Source of the DNA: Candidatus Obscuribacterales bacterium
GTDB taxonomy: Bacteria; Cyanobacteriota; Vampirovibrionia; Obscuribacterales; Obscuribacteraceae
Reading direction: 5' to 3'
Length of the DNA: 64,000 nucleotides
Assembly (NCBI GenBank): GCA_031292355.1
Contig: JARLHI010000061.1
Span: 124,001-188,000, forward strand
Shown: positions 7,679 through 17,096 of the stretch, piece by piece
Numbering within the stretch: the stretch's first letter is position 1
How the letters are laid out: each line of letters begins with the position of its first letter
Notes under the pieces: generated by a model
Seen by the model: the letters and a program-made list of their open reading frames with translations, nothing else
Told to the model about the DNA's origin: nothing
The model's database searches: none
Made by a program: the position numbers and the translations under genes

Positions 7679-9805
7679 TTAGTTCTTATAGAAAGATTCA
7701 CCGGACTTCGCTAACTTCGTCAAGAGAGCGCATGGCTTATAGCTTTCTCCAGCCACGCGCGATAAATAATCTAACTTCTGATAAACAACTCGCGTACCGA
7801 CTTGATCGGCGAACCTCAACACACCACCATAGAATGGGGCAAAACCTGTGCCGAAGACCATTGCAAGATCTAGTTGAGAAGGTTCGGTGATAATTCCTTC
7901 TTCAAGACAGCGAGCCGCCTCGTTGACCATGATCAATGCCAGACGATCTTGAATTTCACCTTTCAGCTTGGTTCGCGGCTCAGCTTTAATAGTTGCTGTG
8001 ATGTCTGGATTGATACCAGCTCGCTTTCCATTTTCATCATAGAGATACAGACCCTTGCCACCTTTTTTACCAAGCAATTTCTTCTCGGCTACAACTCCTA
8101 AAATAGCTGGTGGTGCCATTCTATCGCCTAGCGCATCATGCAATACGTGAATCACTTTTTCGCCGATGTCCAAGCCAACTTCATCCATTAAAGCGAGTGG
8201 TCCCATGGGCATGCCAAATGCAGTCATCGCTTTATCAATGTCTTCGCCAGGTACACCTTCTTCCAGCAAAACGACCGCTTCACGCAAATAAGGTGTAAGA
8301 ATGCGATTGACGACGAATCCGGGTGCGTCGCCTGTGACGACTGTCGTTTTCTTCAGCTTCATCGCGAAAGATTGACCGGTGGCCAATGTTTCGTTAGAAG
8401 AGTCCTTACCTTTAACGATTTCCACCAGAAGCATTTTGTGCACAGGATTGAAGAAATGCACACCCACAACGTTTTGTGGAAATTTAGCTCCAGCCGCCAT
8501 CTCTGACACAGACAGCGAAGATGTGTTGGAGGCAAAAACAAAAGGCTTTTTGATTGTCTCTTCGAGATCTTTCAAAACAGCCTGCTTGATTTTCATGATT
8601 TCCACAACGGCTTCAATGACCAGATCGCATTCGGCCATATCTGCGTAATTCAATGTAGGCTTGACTCGAGCCAGCACTTTATCTGCTTCTTCACGAGTCA
8701 TTTTCTTTTTATTGACCAAGCCATCCATCAAATTTCGAATGACAGTCATGCCTTTGTCGAGAGCACCTTGATCAATATCCTTAAGAAAAACCTGATAGCC
8801 ACTGTAAGCGGCTGATTGAGCAATTTCTGCACCCATTACGCCTGCGCCTACAACTCCTACTATTTCGATATTGGCAGGCTTAACACCTTCTGGCATTTTC
8901 TTGGATTCAGTTTGAGCAAAAAACAAACCAACGAGATTTTTTGAAACTGGCGTTACGGCCAGCTTGCCAAAGGCCTGAGATTCGCTATCGAAAGCTTTCT
9001 CGAGCGGCTGGTCGTAACTTTTCATAATTACTTTGAGAGCTTCAAGCGGAGCTGGATATTGTCCTTTCGTTTTCTTCTTGATCATTTTCAAAGCCATATC
9101 GCCAAATACTTTTCGGCCAATGGGATTGCTTTCAAGCAAGAATCTTTTAGCCTGGTTTTGTATGTCTTGGCTGGCTCTATGAGGATGCGCACCAAGAACA
9201 ATTTCTTCAGCGCGCTTGAGCAAATTTTCCTCGCTTACAACTTCATCAACAAGTCCAGATTTCCAGGCTTTCTTGCCACTCAATTCTGTTGCACCAGCGA
9301 TCATGTTGACGCCATTTTCCAGACCAACAAGACGCGGTAGTTTAATCGTCCCGCCCCATCCAGGCAGCACACCAAGCTTGGTCTCAGGCAAGCCAATTTT
9401 GGTCGATTTGCTATCCGTGGCGATTCTATATTTGCACGACAAAGCAAGCTCACAGCCGCCTCCCAGGCACGTTCCGTTAATGGCTGCGATTGTGGGAATA
9501 GACAAAGATTCAATCTTGGCGAATACCGCTTTTCCTAATCGAGATGCCTCATAGGATTTGACTGCCGGCTCGGTTTGCAACGCTTTGATTTCGTCGATAT
9601 TGGCGCCAGCGATGAAGTTGTCTTTTTTGCCCGAGATGAAGACCAGCCCTTTTAGCTGACTATTCTTTGCTGCTTCATCGAGAATCGCCTCCAGTTCAGT
9701 CATGGCCGTCAAACCAAGCACATTGACCTTGCTATCAGGCACATCGATAGTGACCACACCCACGCCATTTGCTTGAGTCTTCAGTTGAACAGAACCAGTC
9801 GACAT
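7679..9805 (-). CDS. fadJ: Fatty acid beta-oxidation multifunctional protein: enoyl-CoA hydratase / 3-hydroxyacyl-CoA dehydrogenase
   Basis: A 708-residue protein, the usual length for FadJ/FadB. The N-terminal crotonase domain (about 1-190) has GTCLGGGCELAL and GLPETKLGVLPGWGGT, which carry the two catalytic Glu residues. The NAD-binding domain starts near residue 315 (VVGVVGAGVMGAEIA), followed by NTSSLSVSEMA and GVHFFNPVHKMLLVEIV with the catalytic His, then two C-terminal helical domains. It hydrates enoyl-CoA and oxidises the hydroxyacyl-CoA to ketoacyl-CoA. It follows the thiolase by 50 bp on the same strand, giving a complete two-gene cycle unit. GAGGT lies nine bases before the ATG. 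Confidence 0.93.
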   Translation of the reverse strand: MSTGSVQLKTQANGVGVVTIDVPDSKVNVLGLTAMTELEAILDEAAKNSQLKGLVFISGKKDNFIAGANIDEIKALQTEPAVKSYEASRLGKAVFAKIESLSIPTIAAINGTCLGGGCELALSCKYRIATDSKSTKIGLPETKLGVLPGWGGTIKLPRLVGLENGVNMIAGATELSGKKAWKSGLVDEVVSEENLLKRAEEIVLGAHPHRASQDIQNQAKRFLLESNPIGRKVFGDMALKMIKKKTKGQYPAPLEALKVIMKSYDQPLEKAFDSESQAFGKLAVTPVSKNLVGLFFAQTESKKMPEGVKPANIEIVGVVGAGVMGAEIAQSAAYSGYQVFLKDIDQGALDKGMTVIRNLMDGLVNKKKMTREEADKVLARVKPTLNYADMAECDLVIEAVVEIMKIKQAVLKDLEETIKKPFVFASNTSSLSVSEMAAGAKFPQNVVGVHFFNPVHKMLLVEIVKGKDSSNETLATGQSFAMKLKKTTVVTGDAPGFVVNRILTPYLREAVVLLEEGVPGEDIDKAMTAFGMPMGPLALMDEVGLDIGEKVIHVLHDALGDRMAPPAILGVVAEKKLLGKKGGKGLYLYDENGKRAGINPDITATIKAEPRTKLKGEIQDRLALIMVNEAARCLEEGIITEPSQLDLAMVFGTGFAPFYGGVLRFADQVGTRVVYQKLDYLSRVAGESYKPCALLTKLAKSGESFYKN

Positions 9806-9855
9806 CTCAATACCTCATAAGTAAAACCGCGGTGACAAATTGCCTTCTAGATGCT

Positions 9856-11073
9856 CTAGGGTGCTTCAATCAAAGTGGCAATGCCCATGCCACCACCAAT
9901 ACAGAGCGCCGCTATGCCACGCTTGAGACCACGCTCTTTAAGTTCGTAAGCAAGTGTCAAAAGCAAACGCGCGCCAGACATGCCAATTGGATGCCCCAGA
10001 GCAATCGCACCTCCGTTGACGTTCGTTTTTTCCCTGTCGAGCCCGAGCAACTTCTCGCAAGCCAAATACTGGGCGGCGAATGCTTCATTGATTTCCACTA
10101 AATCAATGTCTTTCAAAGTCAATTTATTGCGCTCGAGCAATTTTTGAATAGCGGCTACCGGTCCCAGTCCCATTTGCTCAGGATCGACTCCCACTACGGC
10201 CTCGTCGACAATGGCTGCAAGCGGCATCAGCCCTAGTTCTTCGACCTTGGACTTAGAGGCCAGCACAAGAGCGCAGGCACCATCATTGATACCAGAGCTA
10301 TTGCCTGCCGTAATCTGTCGAGTCTTCATAACCGGCGAAAGGGCAGTCAATTTTTCCAGACTGGTCGATCGCGGATGCTCATCGCGCGAGAAGAATCCCT
10401 TGCCTGGAACACTAATAGGGTCGATTTCGCGATCAAATCGACCGGATTTAACTGCGGCGTTTGCTCGTTCTTGCGAACGCAGAGCGTATTCATCAGCCTG
10501 AGCCCGACTGATGCCGTACGTATCAGCGAGTCGTTGGGCCGTGCCCGACATATAAACCGACTTCATATCCCAAATCAAATTTGTCACTGCCAGCCCATTT
10601 TCTGCAAGCGTGGCAACGACTGGACGGGGTCCTAATTTGATGAATTTGAATTGTTTGGCAATGGGACCATTCCAGCGCAATTTGCCAGGCAGCATATAGG
10701 GAATCGTCGACATGGATTCAGCGCCACCGGCAATCATCAATTCGGCGTTGCCCAGCCTAATCTCATTAGCGGCCAGATGTGCTGCTTCCATACCCGAACC
10801 ACATTGACGCTGCACAGTCATAGCTGGAATGGACGCAGGCAATCCCGCGTTTAAGGCAGCAAAGCGGGCCGTATTTGGCGCGTAACTCGATTGATAGCCA
10901 TGCCCGAGAACAATTCCGTCATAAGCGCTTTCAGAAATTCCTGCTCGCCGCACAGCCTGAGTCATAGAATGAGCAGCCAGTTTATCGACTTCCACCGACT
11001 TCAACGAACGCCCAAATGAGCCTATTGGCGTGCGACTGCCGGCCACCAACCAAACTCTTTTGTCTTGTGCCAT
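9856..11073 (-). CDS. fadI: Acetyl-CoA acyltransferase (thiolase)
   Basis: A 405-residue thiolase. The nucleophilic Cys is in [12 protein letters not shown], the acid/base His in [17 protein letters not shown], and the second Cys in ALCIGGGMG. It cleaves 3-ketoacyl-CoA with CoA to release acetyl-CoA, the last step of beta-oxidation. It is first in the operon with the FadJ-like gene downstream. GGGGGA directly precedes the ATG. A biosynthetic acetoacetyl-CoA thiolase cannot be excluded from sequence alone, but the fadJ neighbour favours degradation. Confidence 0.92.
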   Translation of the reverse strand: MAQDKRVWLVAGSRTPIGSFGRSLKSVEVDKLAAHSMTQAVRRAGISESAYDGIVLGHGYQSSYAPNTARFAALNAGLPASIPAMTVQRQCGSGMEAAHLAANEIRLGNAELMIAGGAESMSTIPYMLPGKLRWNGPIAKQFKFIKLGPRPVVATLAENGLAVTNLIWDMKSVYMSGTAQRLADTYGISRAQADEYALRSQERANAAVKSGRFDREIDPISVPGKGFFSRDEHPRSTSLEKLTALSPVMKTRQITAGNSSGINDGACALVLASKSKVEELGLMPLAAIVDEAVVGVDPEQMGLGPVAAIQKLLERNKLTLKDIDLVEINEAFAAQYLACEKLLGLDREKTNVNGGAIALGHPIGMSGARLLLTLAYELKERGLKRGIAALCIGGGMGIATLIEAP

Positions 11074-11535
11074 GCTTCCCCCAATTCTAGAAAAATCCAG
11101 AGACCCGATCGATTTAAAGCCAGTTGACTGACCTAAGAATATCTCAGTGCGATCATCATTATACGGATAATATAACGAGCGTAATACAATGCTTGACGAC
11201 TGATTTTGCGCACATAATCTTCAAATTAGAATGGTGCCACCGCCGCCGTCGTGTCACAGCTAGCGCTAGCAGGCGCAGCTATAGTCAACTGAAAGACTTG
11301 ATACTGGCCTTTTTGCGTAAACCTACGAATCGCTAAACTTGTTTTACAACTCATTTGTCATCTAACCTGGCAACTAACTTCTCAACGCACTCACTCTGGT
11401 ATCGAACGGCTCTCACGCCTTATCCATTCTCATTCAACCAAACTTTCTGCTGCGACCACGGTCGCATGTAAAGAGTAAATGTCTGATCGTCACTAGCATT
11501 CTGTCGTCATTAGCCGCAAACAACGGAGCACTACA
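11074..11535. other. Intergenic region with repeat copy and a palindrome
   Basis: No gene is supported here. It contains the first copy of the direct repeat shared with 12680-12723 and a 12-base palindrome GCTAGCGCTAGC at 11259-11270. The last 60 bases lead into the next gene with GGAG eight bases before its ATG. Confidence 0.5.
11165..11210 (+). repeat. Direct repeat copy A flanking the Cys-rich gene
   Basis: About 46 bases, roughly 36 identical to 12680-12723. Shared core: TAATATA, AGCG, TGCTTGA, GACT, ATTTTGC. Both copies hold an AT-rich -10-like box and an imperfect inverted pair (CAAGC/GCTTG in the second copy). Confidence 0.6.
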
Positions 11536-12444
11536 ATGACAATGCTGACCAAAGAAGAACTGTCCCGCCGAGCCGCTGCTCTTCTTGCCCACGGAATTAC
11601 ACCCATTAGCCGACCGGCGTCGCCGATCAAAGTGCAAAATACGCCGCCAGTCGAAGCGAAAAGAACATTGCCGATTGAACAGAAGTCCGTAACGCCAGTC
11701 ATCAACACGGCTGCGCCCGCAATCGCCTCCAAACCGAAACAGCTGCAAGCCTTGTTCGATGAGGCAATCTTCCGTTGCTCGTTCGTGCCGTCCAAGAATG
11801 GCGGATTCATGGCTGGGCTGCGCATCGGCGGTCGTGTTGTCTTCCCGCAACGCGGTGTTGATGTGCGGAATGACGGAACGATCTGGCGTTTCCAACTTGT
11901 CGGCGAAAATCCCAAGCACACCGTTTACTTTGCCCGCCTGCTCGAACCGGCATCCGGTCAGGACGCTTCGCCGCAGCCCGTCACCTTCGTGAAAGATCCC
12001 AAGGGCAAAATCATGGCGGTCGGAGTGGTCAAATCGATCAAGTGCCCATCGTCGGCGTCCGAATGCACATTGATTCGCCGCGAAGGTCGTTCGCGCTCCG
12101 TGAAGGTGTATAAGGCTGCCATCACCGGACGCAAATACAGGAACTACTCACCCTTCGCCAAAGACTCGCTGGGTATCGCCGGCTGTTTTGACGACGAGTG
12201 CAATGGCCATAACGATTGCAGGCTTGTCGGCGAGCCTTGCGAAAGCTGTGGCATCAATGATGAAGAGTGCACATGTTGCGAAGTCTGCCGATTCGAGCGT
12301 AAAGACTGCGACTGTGACAATGAAAATCCGTGGAATCTTCGGAATCACATCGTGAACTGTCATGCCTGCGGATTTGAAGACTGCCGGTGCGACGGAACTA
12401 GCTCTGATTGGGTGCCGGCTCGCACCACGCTCAGTCGCCAGTAA
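11536..12444 (+). CDS. Unknown protein with Cys-rich C-terminus
   Basis: A 302-residue protein of no family I recognise. The first 85 residues are Pro/Ala-rich and probably flexible; residues 85-220 form a mixed basic domain (RSRSVKVYKAAITGRKYR); the last 100 residues contain about 20 Cys in pairs such as CESCGINDEECTCCEVC and CHACGFEDCRC, suggesting several zinc sites. Codon use is GC-richer than in the core genes. GGAG lies eight bases upstream of the ATG. The gene stands alone between two copies of a direct repeat, a sign of insertion. A nucleic-acid-binding role is possible but unproven. Confidence 0.75.
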   Translation: MTMLTKEELSRRAAALLAHGITPISRPASPIKVQNTPPVEAKRTLPIEQKSVTPVINTAAPAIASKPKQLQALFDEAIFRCSFVPSKNGGFMAGLRIGGRVVFPQRGVDVRNDGTIWRFQLVGENPKHTVYFARLLEPASGQDASPQPVTFVKDPKGKIMAVGVVKSIKCPSSASECTLIRREGRSRSVKVYKAAITGRKYRNYSPFAKDSLGIAGCFDDECNGHNDCRLVGEPCESCGINDEECTCCEVCRFERKDCDCDNENPWNLRNHIVNCHACGFEDCRCDGTSSDWVPARTTLSRQ

Positions 12445-12679
12445 AAAGAGAGCGATTACTCTGTTGCGATGGGTCTCTCCAGATGGAGTGGTGGCTGAAA
12501 TGTCCATCATCTCTGTCTGGAGGCACTCAGCGTTCAGCGACTTTCATTATGCATAAATTCACTGCGATACCGTTGTAGCAGTGCGGATTTCGTTGGTTTG
12601 TATTTTGCATCAATTTAGCCTTAAACAACTCAAATAGGTAGAAGCGGCCGAAACCACATTTTGCCGCCAAACCAAAAAA

Positions 12680-12723
12680 GGGTAATATAGCAAGCGCAAT
12701 CTAGTGCTTGATGACTATTTTGC
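12680..12723 (+). repeat. Direct repeat copy B, upstream of the SNF2 gene
   Basis: Second copy of the 11165-11210 repeat. It ends about a dozen bases before the SNF2 start codon, so this copy is the likely native promoter/leader of the helicase and the upstream one a duplicate. Confidence 0.6.
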
Positions 12724-12735
12724 CCCGGAGCAACA

Positions 12736-15039
12736 ATGCCTGATTTCAAGCAAACCAATCACTCCAGTCGGGCGCGTTATCTCAGCCACTTCGACAAATG
12801 GACGGTCGCCAAAGGTGAAGACCTCTGGCGCAGACGTCTGGTGCAAGACTGGCAACTGGAGTCGAGCCGCAGGCTTTCAGGGCAGGTATCTCAATCGGCA
12901 GACCGTTTATCCACCGTGAACAACACGAAGGTGCTGCTTGACGCTCAGTCTGGCTCGATCAGACGCACAGAATGCACTTGCTCACGCGGCAGTGATTGCG
13001 AGCACGCAGTCGCCCTCTTAATCACCTTTCTGGACACAACACCAGCTCGTGTAGCCGCCTCAGTCTCATCCCCCGTGACAACTCGAACTGCTTCTTCTGG
13101 CTATTTTGGGCAATCTCTCGAAAAAGACATACCTGACCGTATCATCATCGAGCCAGAAGCGATCGCCCTTTCTGTGGAAAATTTGCACTTTGATGTAACT
13201 CCTGAGGAAAACTGGTGGTTCAAAATATCGATGCATATTGAGGTTGGAGGCAAAAAAATTCCTCTTTTGCCAATTTTACTCAAGGCGTTGAGAGAAAAAT
13301 CCATCGCTGAACTCGATGTCAAAGGAAAATTCATATGCAAAATCGATGATGGCACCATTGTTTCGTTACCATTCGAGCGCATCTCAGTGATTTTGAAAGC
13401 CGTCCAAGAGGTTCTCGGTGCCGAAACAAATCGCGATTTTTTACATGTATCTGTCCTGCACGCTGCTCAGATTTTGCAAGAGGGCGATCTTACAAGCGCC
13501 AATTTTTGTGGAGCCGAAAAAATAATTCAGTTCGTAGAGCTTTTGCAAAAACTAGAGCGCATCGAATTAGTAGACAGTCCTCAAAGTTTTGCAGCCACGT
13601 TGCGTGACTATCAGCGAGTGGGGCTAACCTGGCTTCATTTTTTAGCAAAACAAAAACTGGGTGGCATACTTGCCGATGACATGGGATTGGGTAAAACAGT
13701 GCAGCTTATCGCACACTTGTGCCTGGTAAAAGAAGAATTAGAAGCCAACCAAATGAAAGACACTAAACCGCAGGCACCTTTCCTTGTGGTTTGTCCGACC
13801 AGCGTTTTGCCAAACTGGCTTTCGGAATGTCAAAAATTCGCGCCGCATCTAAAAACCGTCGCCTATCATGGCACCGCGCGGGACGAGACTCTAGAAGACT
13901 TTGAAAGCACCGATCTAATAGTCACAACCTATCCGATTTTGACTCGCGATGTAGAACTACTAAGCCACTTTCATTACAGCGGCATCGCGCTCGACGAAGC
14001 CCAAACAATTAAAAATCATGGGACTAAACTAGCACATGCAGCCAGGCAACTCAAAGCTCAATATCGCTTTTGTCTGACAGGGACCCCTGTAGAAAATCAT
14101 CTTGGCGAATTGTGGTCTCAGTTTGAGTTTCTGCTGCCGGGGCTTCTCGGAGACCAGAGCCGCTTTAGAATCAAGTTTCGCAATCCTATAGAAAAAGAAG
14201 GCAATTCAGAAAGGAAGCAAACTCTCGCGAAAAGAATAAAACCATTTTTGTTGCGACGCACCAAGCAGGAAGTAGCAAAAGAACTGCCTGACAAAACCAC
14301 GGTCGTGCAAAAAATCGAATTGAGTAGTGCCCAAAAGGACTTGTACGAGACTGTGCGCCTGGCGTCAACCAAACAGGTACGTGAACAAATTACCCAGAAT
14401 GGCTTCAACAACAGCCACATCATGATTCTAGATGCACTTTTGAAATTACGTCAGGTCTGCGGCGATCCACGCCTTGTAAATTTGAGCGCCGCTCGCGCTC
14501 TCAACAGCGCCAATAAAATTCGTCACTCGGCAAAGCTCGAGGAGCTACTCGAAAAACTCTCTCAGCTAGTTATGGAAGGTCGCAAAATCCTTGTATTTTC
14601 TCAATTCACCAGCATGCTTAGCCTGATTGCAGAAGAACTGAAGGCGAGACAACTGGAGTTTGTCACCATCACCGGTGACACAAAAGACCGCAAAACGCCT
14701 GTCGACAATTTTCAAAATGGAATGGTGCCAATATTTCTGATCAGCCTTAAAGCCGGCGGCACGGGCTTGAATTTGACCGCTGCCGACATCGTAATTCATT
14801 ACGATCCCTGGTGGAATCCCGCTGTCGAAGAGCAAGCAACTGATAGAGCGCATCGCATCGGTCAGACAAAAAAAGTCTTTGTTTATAAGTTAATTGCCAG
14901 AGGCACCATCGAAGAAAAAATGCTGGAGCTGCAAGAGCGTAAACGCGAACTCGCAAATAGCATCTACGATAAGCATGTCAATTTAAATCTCGCTTTCGAC
15001 CAGGCAGATTTGGAAGAATTACTTGCTCCAATCGATTGA
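12736..15039 (+). CDS. SWIM-domain SNF2/RapA-like helicase (ATPase)
   Basis: A 767-residue cytoplasmic ATPase. A SWIM zinc motif (CxC-x5-CxH, residues 80-90: CTCSRGSDCEH) is followed by a linker domain and the SNF2 core: Walker A DDMGLGKT with Lys320, LDEAQTIKNH (motif II as DEAQ, residues 420-423), LTGTPVENHLGELWS (motif III), and the helicase C domain with FSQFTSM, LKAGGTGLNLTAAD and TDRAHRIGQTKKVF (motif VI). Proteins of this kind move on duplex DNA and act in transcription or repair. GGAG is six bases before the ATG. A larger paralogue lies at 21375-24773 with the same core. Confidence 0.92.
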   Translation: MPDFKQTNHSSRARYLSHFDKWTVAKGEDLWRRRLVQDWQLESSRRLSGQVSQSADRLSTVNNTKVLLDAQSGSIRRTECTCSRGSDCEHAVALLITFLDTTPARVAASVSSPVTTRTASSGYFGQSLEKDIPDRIIIEPEAIALSVENLHFDVTPEENWWFKISMHIEVGGKKIPLLPILLKALREKSIAELDVKGKFICKIDDGTIVSLPFERISVILKAVQEVLGAETNRDFLHVSVLHAAQILQEGDLTSANFCGAEKIIQFVELLQKLERIELVDSPQSFAATLRDYQRVGLTWLHFLAKQKLGGILADDMGLGKTVQLIAHLCLVKEELEANQMKDTKPQAPFLVVCPTSVLPNWLSECQKFAPHLKTVAYHGTARDETLEDFESTDLIVTTYPILTRDVELLSHFHYSGIALDEAQTIKNHGTKLAHAARQLKAQYRFCLTGTPVENHLGELWSQFEFLLPGLLGDQSRFRIKFRNPIEKEGNSERKQTLAKRIKPFLLRRTKQEVAKELPDKTTVVQKIELSSAQKDLYETVRLASTKQVREQITQNGFNNSHIMILDALLKLRQVCGDPRLVNLSAARALNSANKIRHSAKLEELLEKLSQLVMEGRKILVFSQFTSMLSLIAEELKARQLEFVTITGDTKDRKTPVDNFQNGMVPIFLISLKAGGTGLNLTAADIVIHYDPWWNPAVEEQATDRAHRIGQTKKVFVYKLIARGTIEEKMLELQERKRELANSIYDKHVNLNLAFDQADLEELLAPID

Positions 15040-15045
15040 GAAAGT

Positions 15046-15105
15046 GCTATCGTTTTCGGCAAAGAAGTGAATTGGAAAATTGCCCGGGTTAGGGGGCAAT
15101 TCTCC
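15046..15105 (-). repeat. Hairpin-bearing direct repeat, copy 1 (probable terminator)
   Basis: Sixty bases closely matching 16204-16262: GCTATCGTTTT, CAAAGA, GAATTGGAAAATTGCCC, then GGGGGCAATTCTCC. The arms at 15074-15085 and 15094-15105 pair with one mismatch. It lies between the converging SNF2 and LOG-family genes and probably terminates both. Confidence 0.6.
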
Positions 15106-15115
15106 TTTGTTACGC

Positions 15116-16108
15116 TTACTTGGACTTCTTCGAGCCCTTGGTCTTGCCCTTCGTGACACGTTTGCGCTTCTTCAGCGTCGGCGTCACAGCAACAGGTTCG
15201 ACATCGCTAACAGCGGTAACTGCAGCGAGTTCGACGCTGTTCACGTCGGTGGGCTTCACGGCAGGCTCAGCTGCACAGAGCAGATGAGGACGCGCCGCAT
15301 AATACTGCTTGATGCGATCGTAGACATTGACTTCTTCGCCTTCGGGAACGAAGCGAATCAGGTCTCTGTCTTCATCCGATACGGCGCCGGCCTTGAGCAT
15401 GTTATTGAAGTGCGCTCTTGAGCCTTCCCAGTAATCCGGCGAGAAAACGAACACCGGGATGGGATTCATCATGCCGCATTGGATACTGCCTTCCACCCAG
15501 GCTTTCTCCTGCGTACCCCCAATTCCGCTTTCACCGATGATGACTGCGTCGGCAAATTCGAGGAAAGCAGCCACACGACTATAGAAGTCGTGATGGTCAA
15601 AGCAGAAGGTGTGCCCTTCAGCCCAACGATTCTCGGACGCGTCGAGCGTGGTTTCGAACGCCTTGTTCGAGACCATGCGCAAGCCGATTCTGATGGCCTT
15701 TGCGTCCTGCGCACCAAGCATGGCCGCTTCCATGATGCCGGGACCGCAACCATCGATGACGATGGTATTGGGACCAGCCTTGCTGATGGCCTCGACCATG
15801 CGGATGTACGCAGGGCTAGTGGGCTTGATGCGAGCGCCGCCCCAGACCACAATGACACGGTAGCCCGTGTACAGCTTGAGCAGACCGATAACGTGCGTGG
15901 AGAGCGCCTCCTGGCGGCCCTTCAGCTTCCTCCGAACCATGCTCAGTGCAAGATTTTCGCGCAGAGTCTTCTGATTCTTCGGCTTCATGAGCTCGTTGTA
16001 TTTGGCGAGCACGGTGTCCAGCTCGACGAGTCGCTCTTCGATGGGAGCGATTTCATCGGCAGGAACGCCGAACCCGAGCAGCTTGGCTTGGATTTCTTCG
16101 AACTTCAT
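15116..16108 (-). CDS. LOG/SLOG-family Rossmann protein with basic tail (1)
   Basis: A 330-residue protein. After a helical N-terminus (1-80) it has the LOG/SLOG nucleotide-binding fold: VVWGGARIKP (87-96), GCGPGIMEAAMLGA (120-133) and GESGIGGTQEKAWVE (192-206), the last matching the PGGxGTxxE motif with changes. LOG enzymes hydrolyse nucleoside monophosphates; related SLOG proteins sense nucleotides in bacterial conflict systems. The C-terminal 19 residues are almost all Lys/Arg/Thr/Ser (KKRKRVTKGKTKGSKKSK), like a DNA- or RNA-binding tail. Start ATG 16108 gives MKFEEIQ with AGGAG just upstream. It is followed by a hairpin repeat and preceded by a second LOG-like gene. Confidence 0.8.
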   Translation of the reverse strand: MKFEEIQAKLLGFGVPADEIAPIEERLVELDTVLAKYNELMKPKNQKTLRENLALSMVRRKLKGRQEALSTHVIGLLKLYTGYRVIVVWGGARIKPTSPAYIRMVEAISKAGPNTIVIDGCGPGIMEAAMLGAQDAKAIRIGLRMVSNKAFETTLDASENRWAEGHTFCFDHHDFYSRVAAFLEFADAVIIGESGIGGTQEKAWVEGSIQCGMMNPIPVFVFSPDYWEGSRAHFNNMLKAGAVSDEDRDLIRFVPEGEEVNVYDRIKQYYAARPHLLCAAEPAVKPTDVNSVELAAVTAVSDVEPVAVTPTLKKRKRVTKGKTKGSKKSK

Positions 16109-16203
16109 AACATCTCCTAGGTGCGTGCACGCGAAAGTGCATGCGGAAAGGCGACAGCCGAAATCCGCTCTCAAGCGAAGGGCCATCAACGGTGGTTAAT
16201 TGA

Positions 16204-16262
16204 GCTATCGTTTTTCGCAAAGAGACGAATTGGAAAATTGCCCTGTTTGGGGGCAATTTTCC
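16204..16262 (-). repeat. Hairpin-bearing direct repeat, copy 2 (probable terminator)
   Basis: The arms GGAAAATTGCCC (16232-16243) and GGGCAATTTTCC (16251-16262) pair perfectly over 12 bases with a 7-base loop, nine bases after the stop of the next gene. Sequence outside the hairpin also matches 15046-15105. There is no long T-run, so it could instead be an RNA end-stabiliser or attenuator. Confidence 0.65.
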
Positions 16263-16271
16263 GCACGCACG

Positions 16272-17051
16272 TCAGGTGGTAGTCTTCTTCTCCGCCCGAG
16301 GCTTTCTGGGTGCCCTCAGCTTCACGACCTTCTTTTCGGTCGTCGGCGCTTCCGGCTTCGCTTCGGCAAAGCCGATGTCCACCAGAAGCATCTCCACGAA
16401 AGCTTCCGGCTTCGTCTTGGCGAGGTCAATGAACTTGACCATTCCGAAATCGGCGAGACTAACTCGAGGTCCGACAACCTTGTTGATCTCACCGGTCAGG
16501 AATTTGACCAGTTCGGAGTAGTAACCTCGCCGCTCGACCAGGTAGATAGGCGCCAACCCAAGCAATCCATGCTTGAGTCGATTGAGAAGGTCGAACTTCT
16601 CGTGGCACGTGCCAAGCCGTCCAATCAACCCGACATGAAAGAGCGAGTTGAAGAACAGCGCGTCGTGCCGGGTATTGAAGTCCGGCATGGAGAAAATGTG
16701 ACCACCCTCAAGATAAGGGTGAGCGCCTTCGCCCTTGATGAACCCGGCGCCAACACCAATGACCAGGTCCGGCCGTTGGGCAAGCTGACAGCCGTGGTGC
16801 GGCGCCATCATCAGACCCGGCCCCAAACCAGTCTTAGCGGCGATACCCGCAAGAGCGAGCAGCCGTGAGACTTCGACAGTCCATTTGTATTCCTCGGTTT
16901 CCGGTCCCAGAGTGCGCGAGCCAAGCCACGTACCCTGTGGACCGATTTTGCCGAGCGCATCGAGAACTTTCTTGAGGTGTTGCGCGTTCGCGACAACCCT
17001 CGAAGCATGTCCTTCCATGAGGGCCTTGTGAATTGAAGTTTTGTTTTCCAT
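16272..17051 (-). CDS. LOG/SLOG-like protein with basic tail (2)
   Basis: A 259-residue protein distantly like its neighbour. It has GSRTLGP (44-50), TGLGPGLMMAPHHG (74-87), the counterpart of the GGGPGIMEA loop, and GRLGTCHEKFD (144-154) where LOG enzymes have GGxGTxxE, so the Glu is kept as Glu151. The last 30 residues are Lys/Pro/Arg-rich (KKVVKLRAPRKPRAEKKTTT). Catalysis is uncertain because the loop residues differ from true LOG. It sits 45 bp after the Nudix-like gene and 163 bp before LOG protein 1, all on one strand, which suggests a joint function around a nucleotide. Confidence 0.7.
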   Translation of the reverse strand: MENKTSIHKALMEGHASRVVANAQHLKKVLDALGKIGPQGTWLGSRTLGPETEEYKWTVEVSRLLALAGIAAKTGLGPGLMMAPHHGCQLAQRPDLVIGVGAGFIKGEGAHPYLEGGHIFSMPDFNTRHDALFFNSLFHVGLIGRLGTCHEKFDLLNRLKHGLLGLAPIYLVERRGYYSELVKFLTGEINKVVGPRVSLADFGMVKFIDLAKTKPEAFVEMLLVDIGFAEAKPEAPTTEKKVVKLRAPRKPRAEKKTTT

Positions 17052-17096
17052 TGTTATACCTGTTTCAGAATTTTTCTGAGATTGATTGGACGCTGA

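Noticed and set aside
15479-16120. A 213-codon plus-strand frame
   Set aside because: Shadow of the LOG-family gene, which has family motifs and a ribosome binding site on the minus strand.
16200-16868. A 222-codon plus-strand frame
   Set aside because: Shadow of LOG-like gene 2; it crosses the hairpin repeat and lacks any motif.
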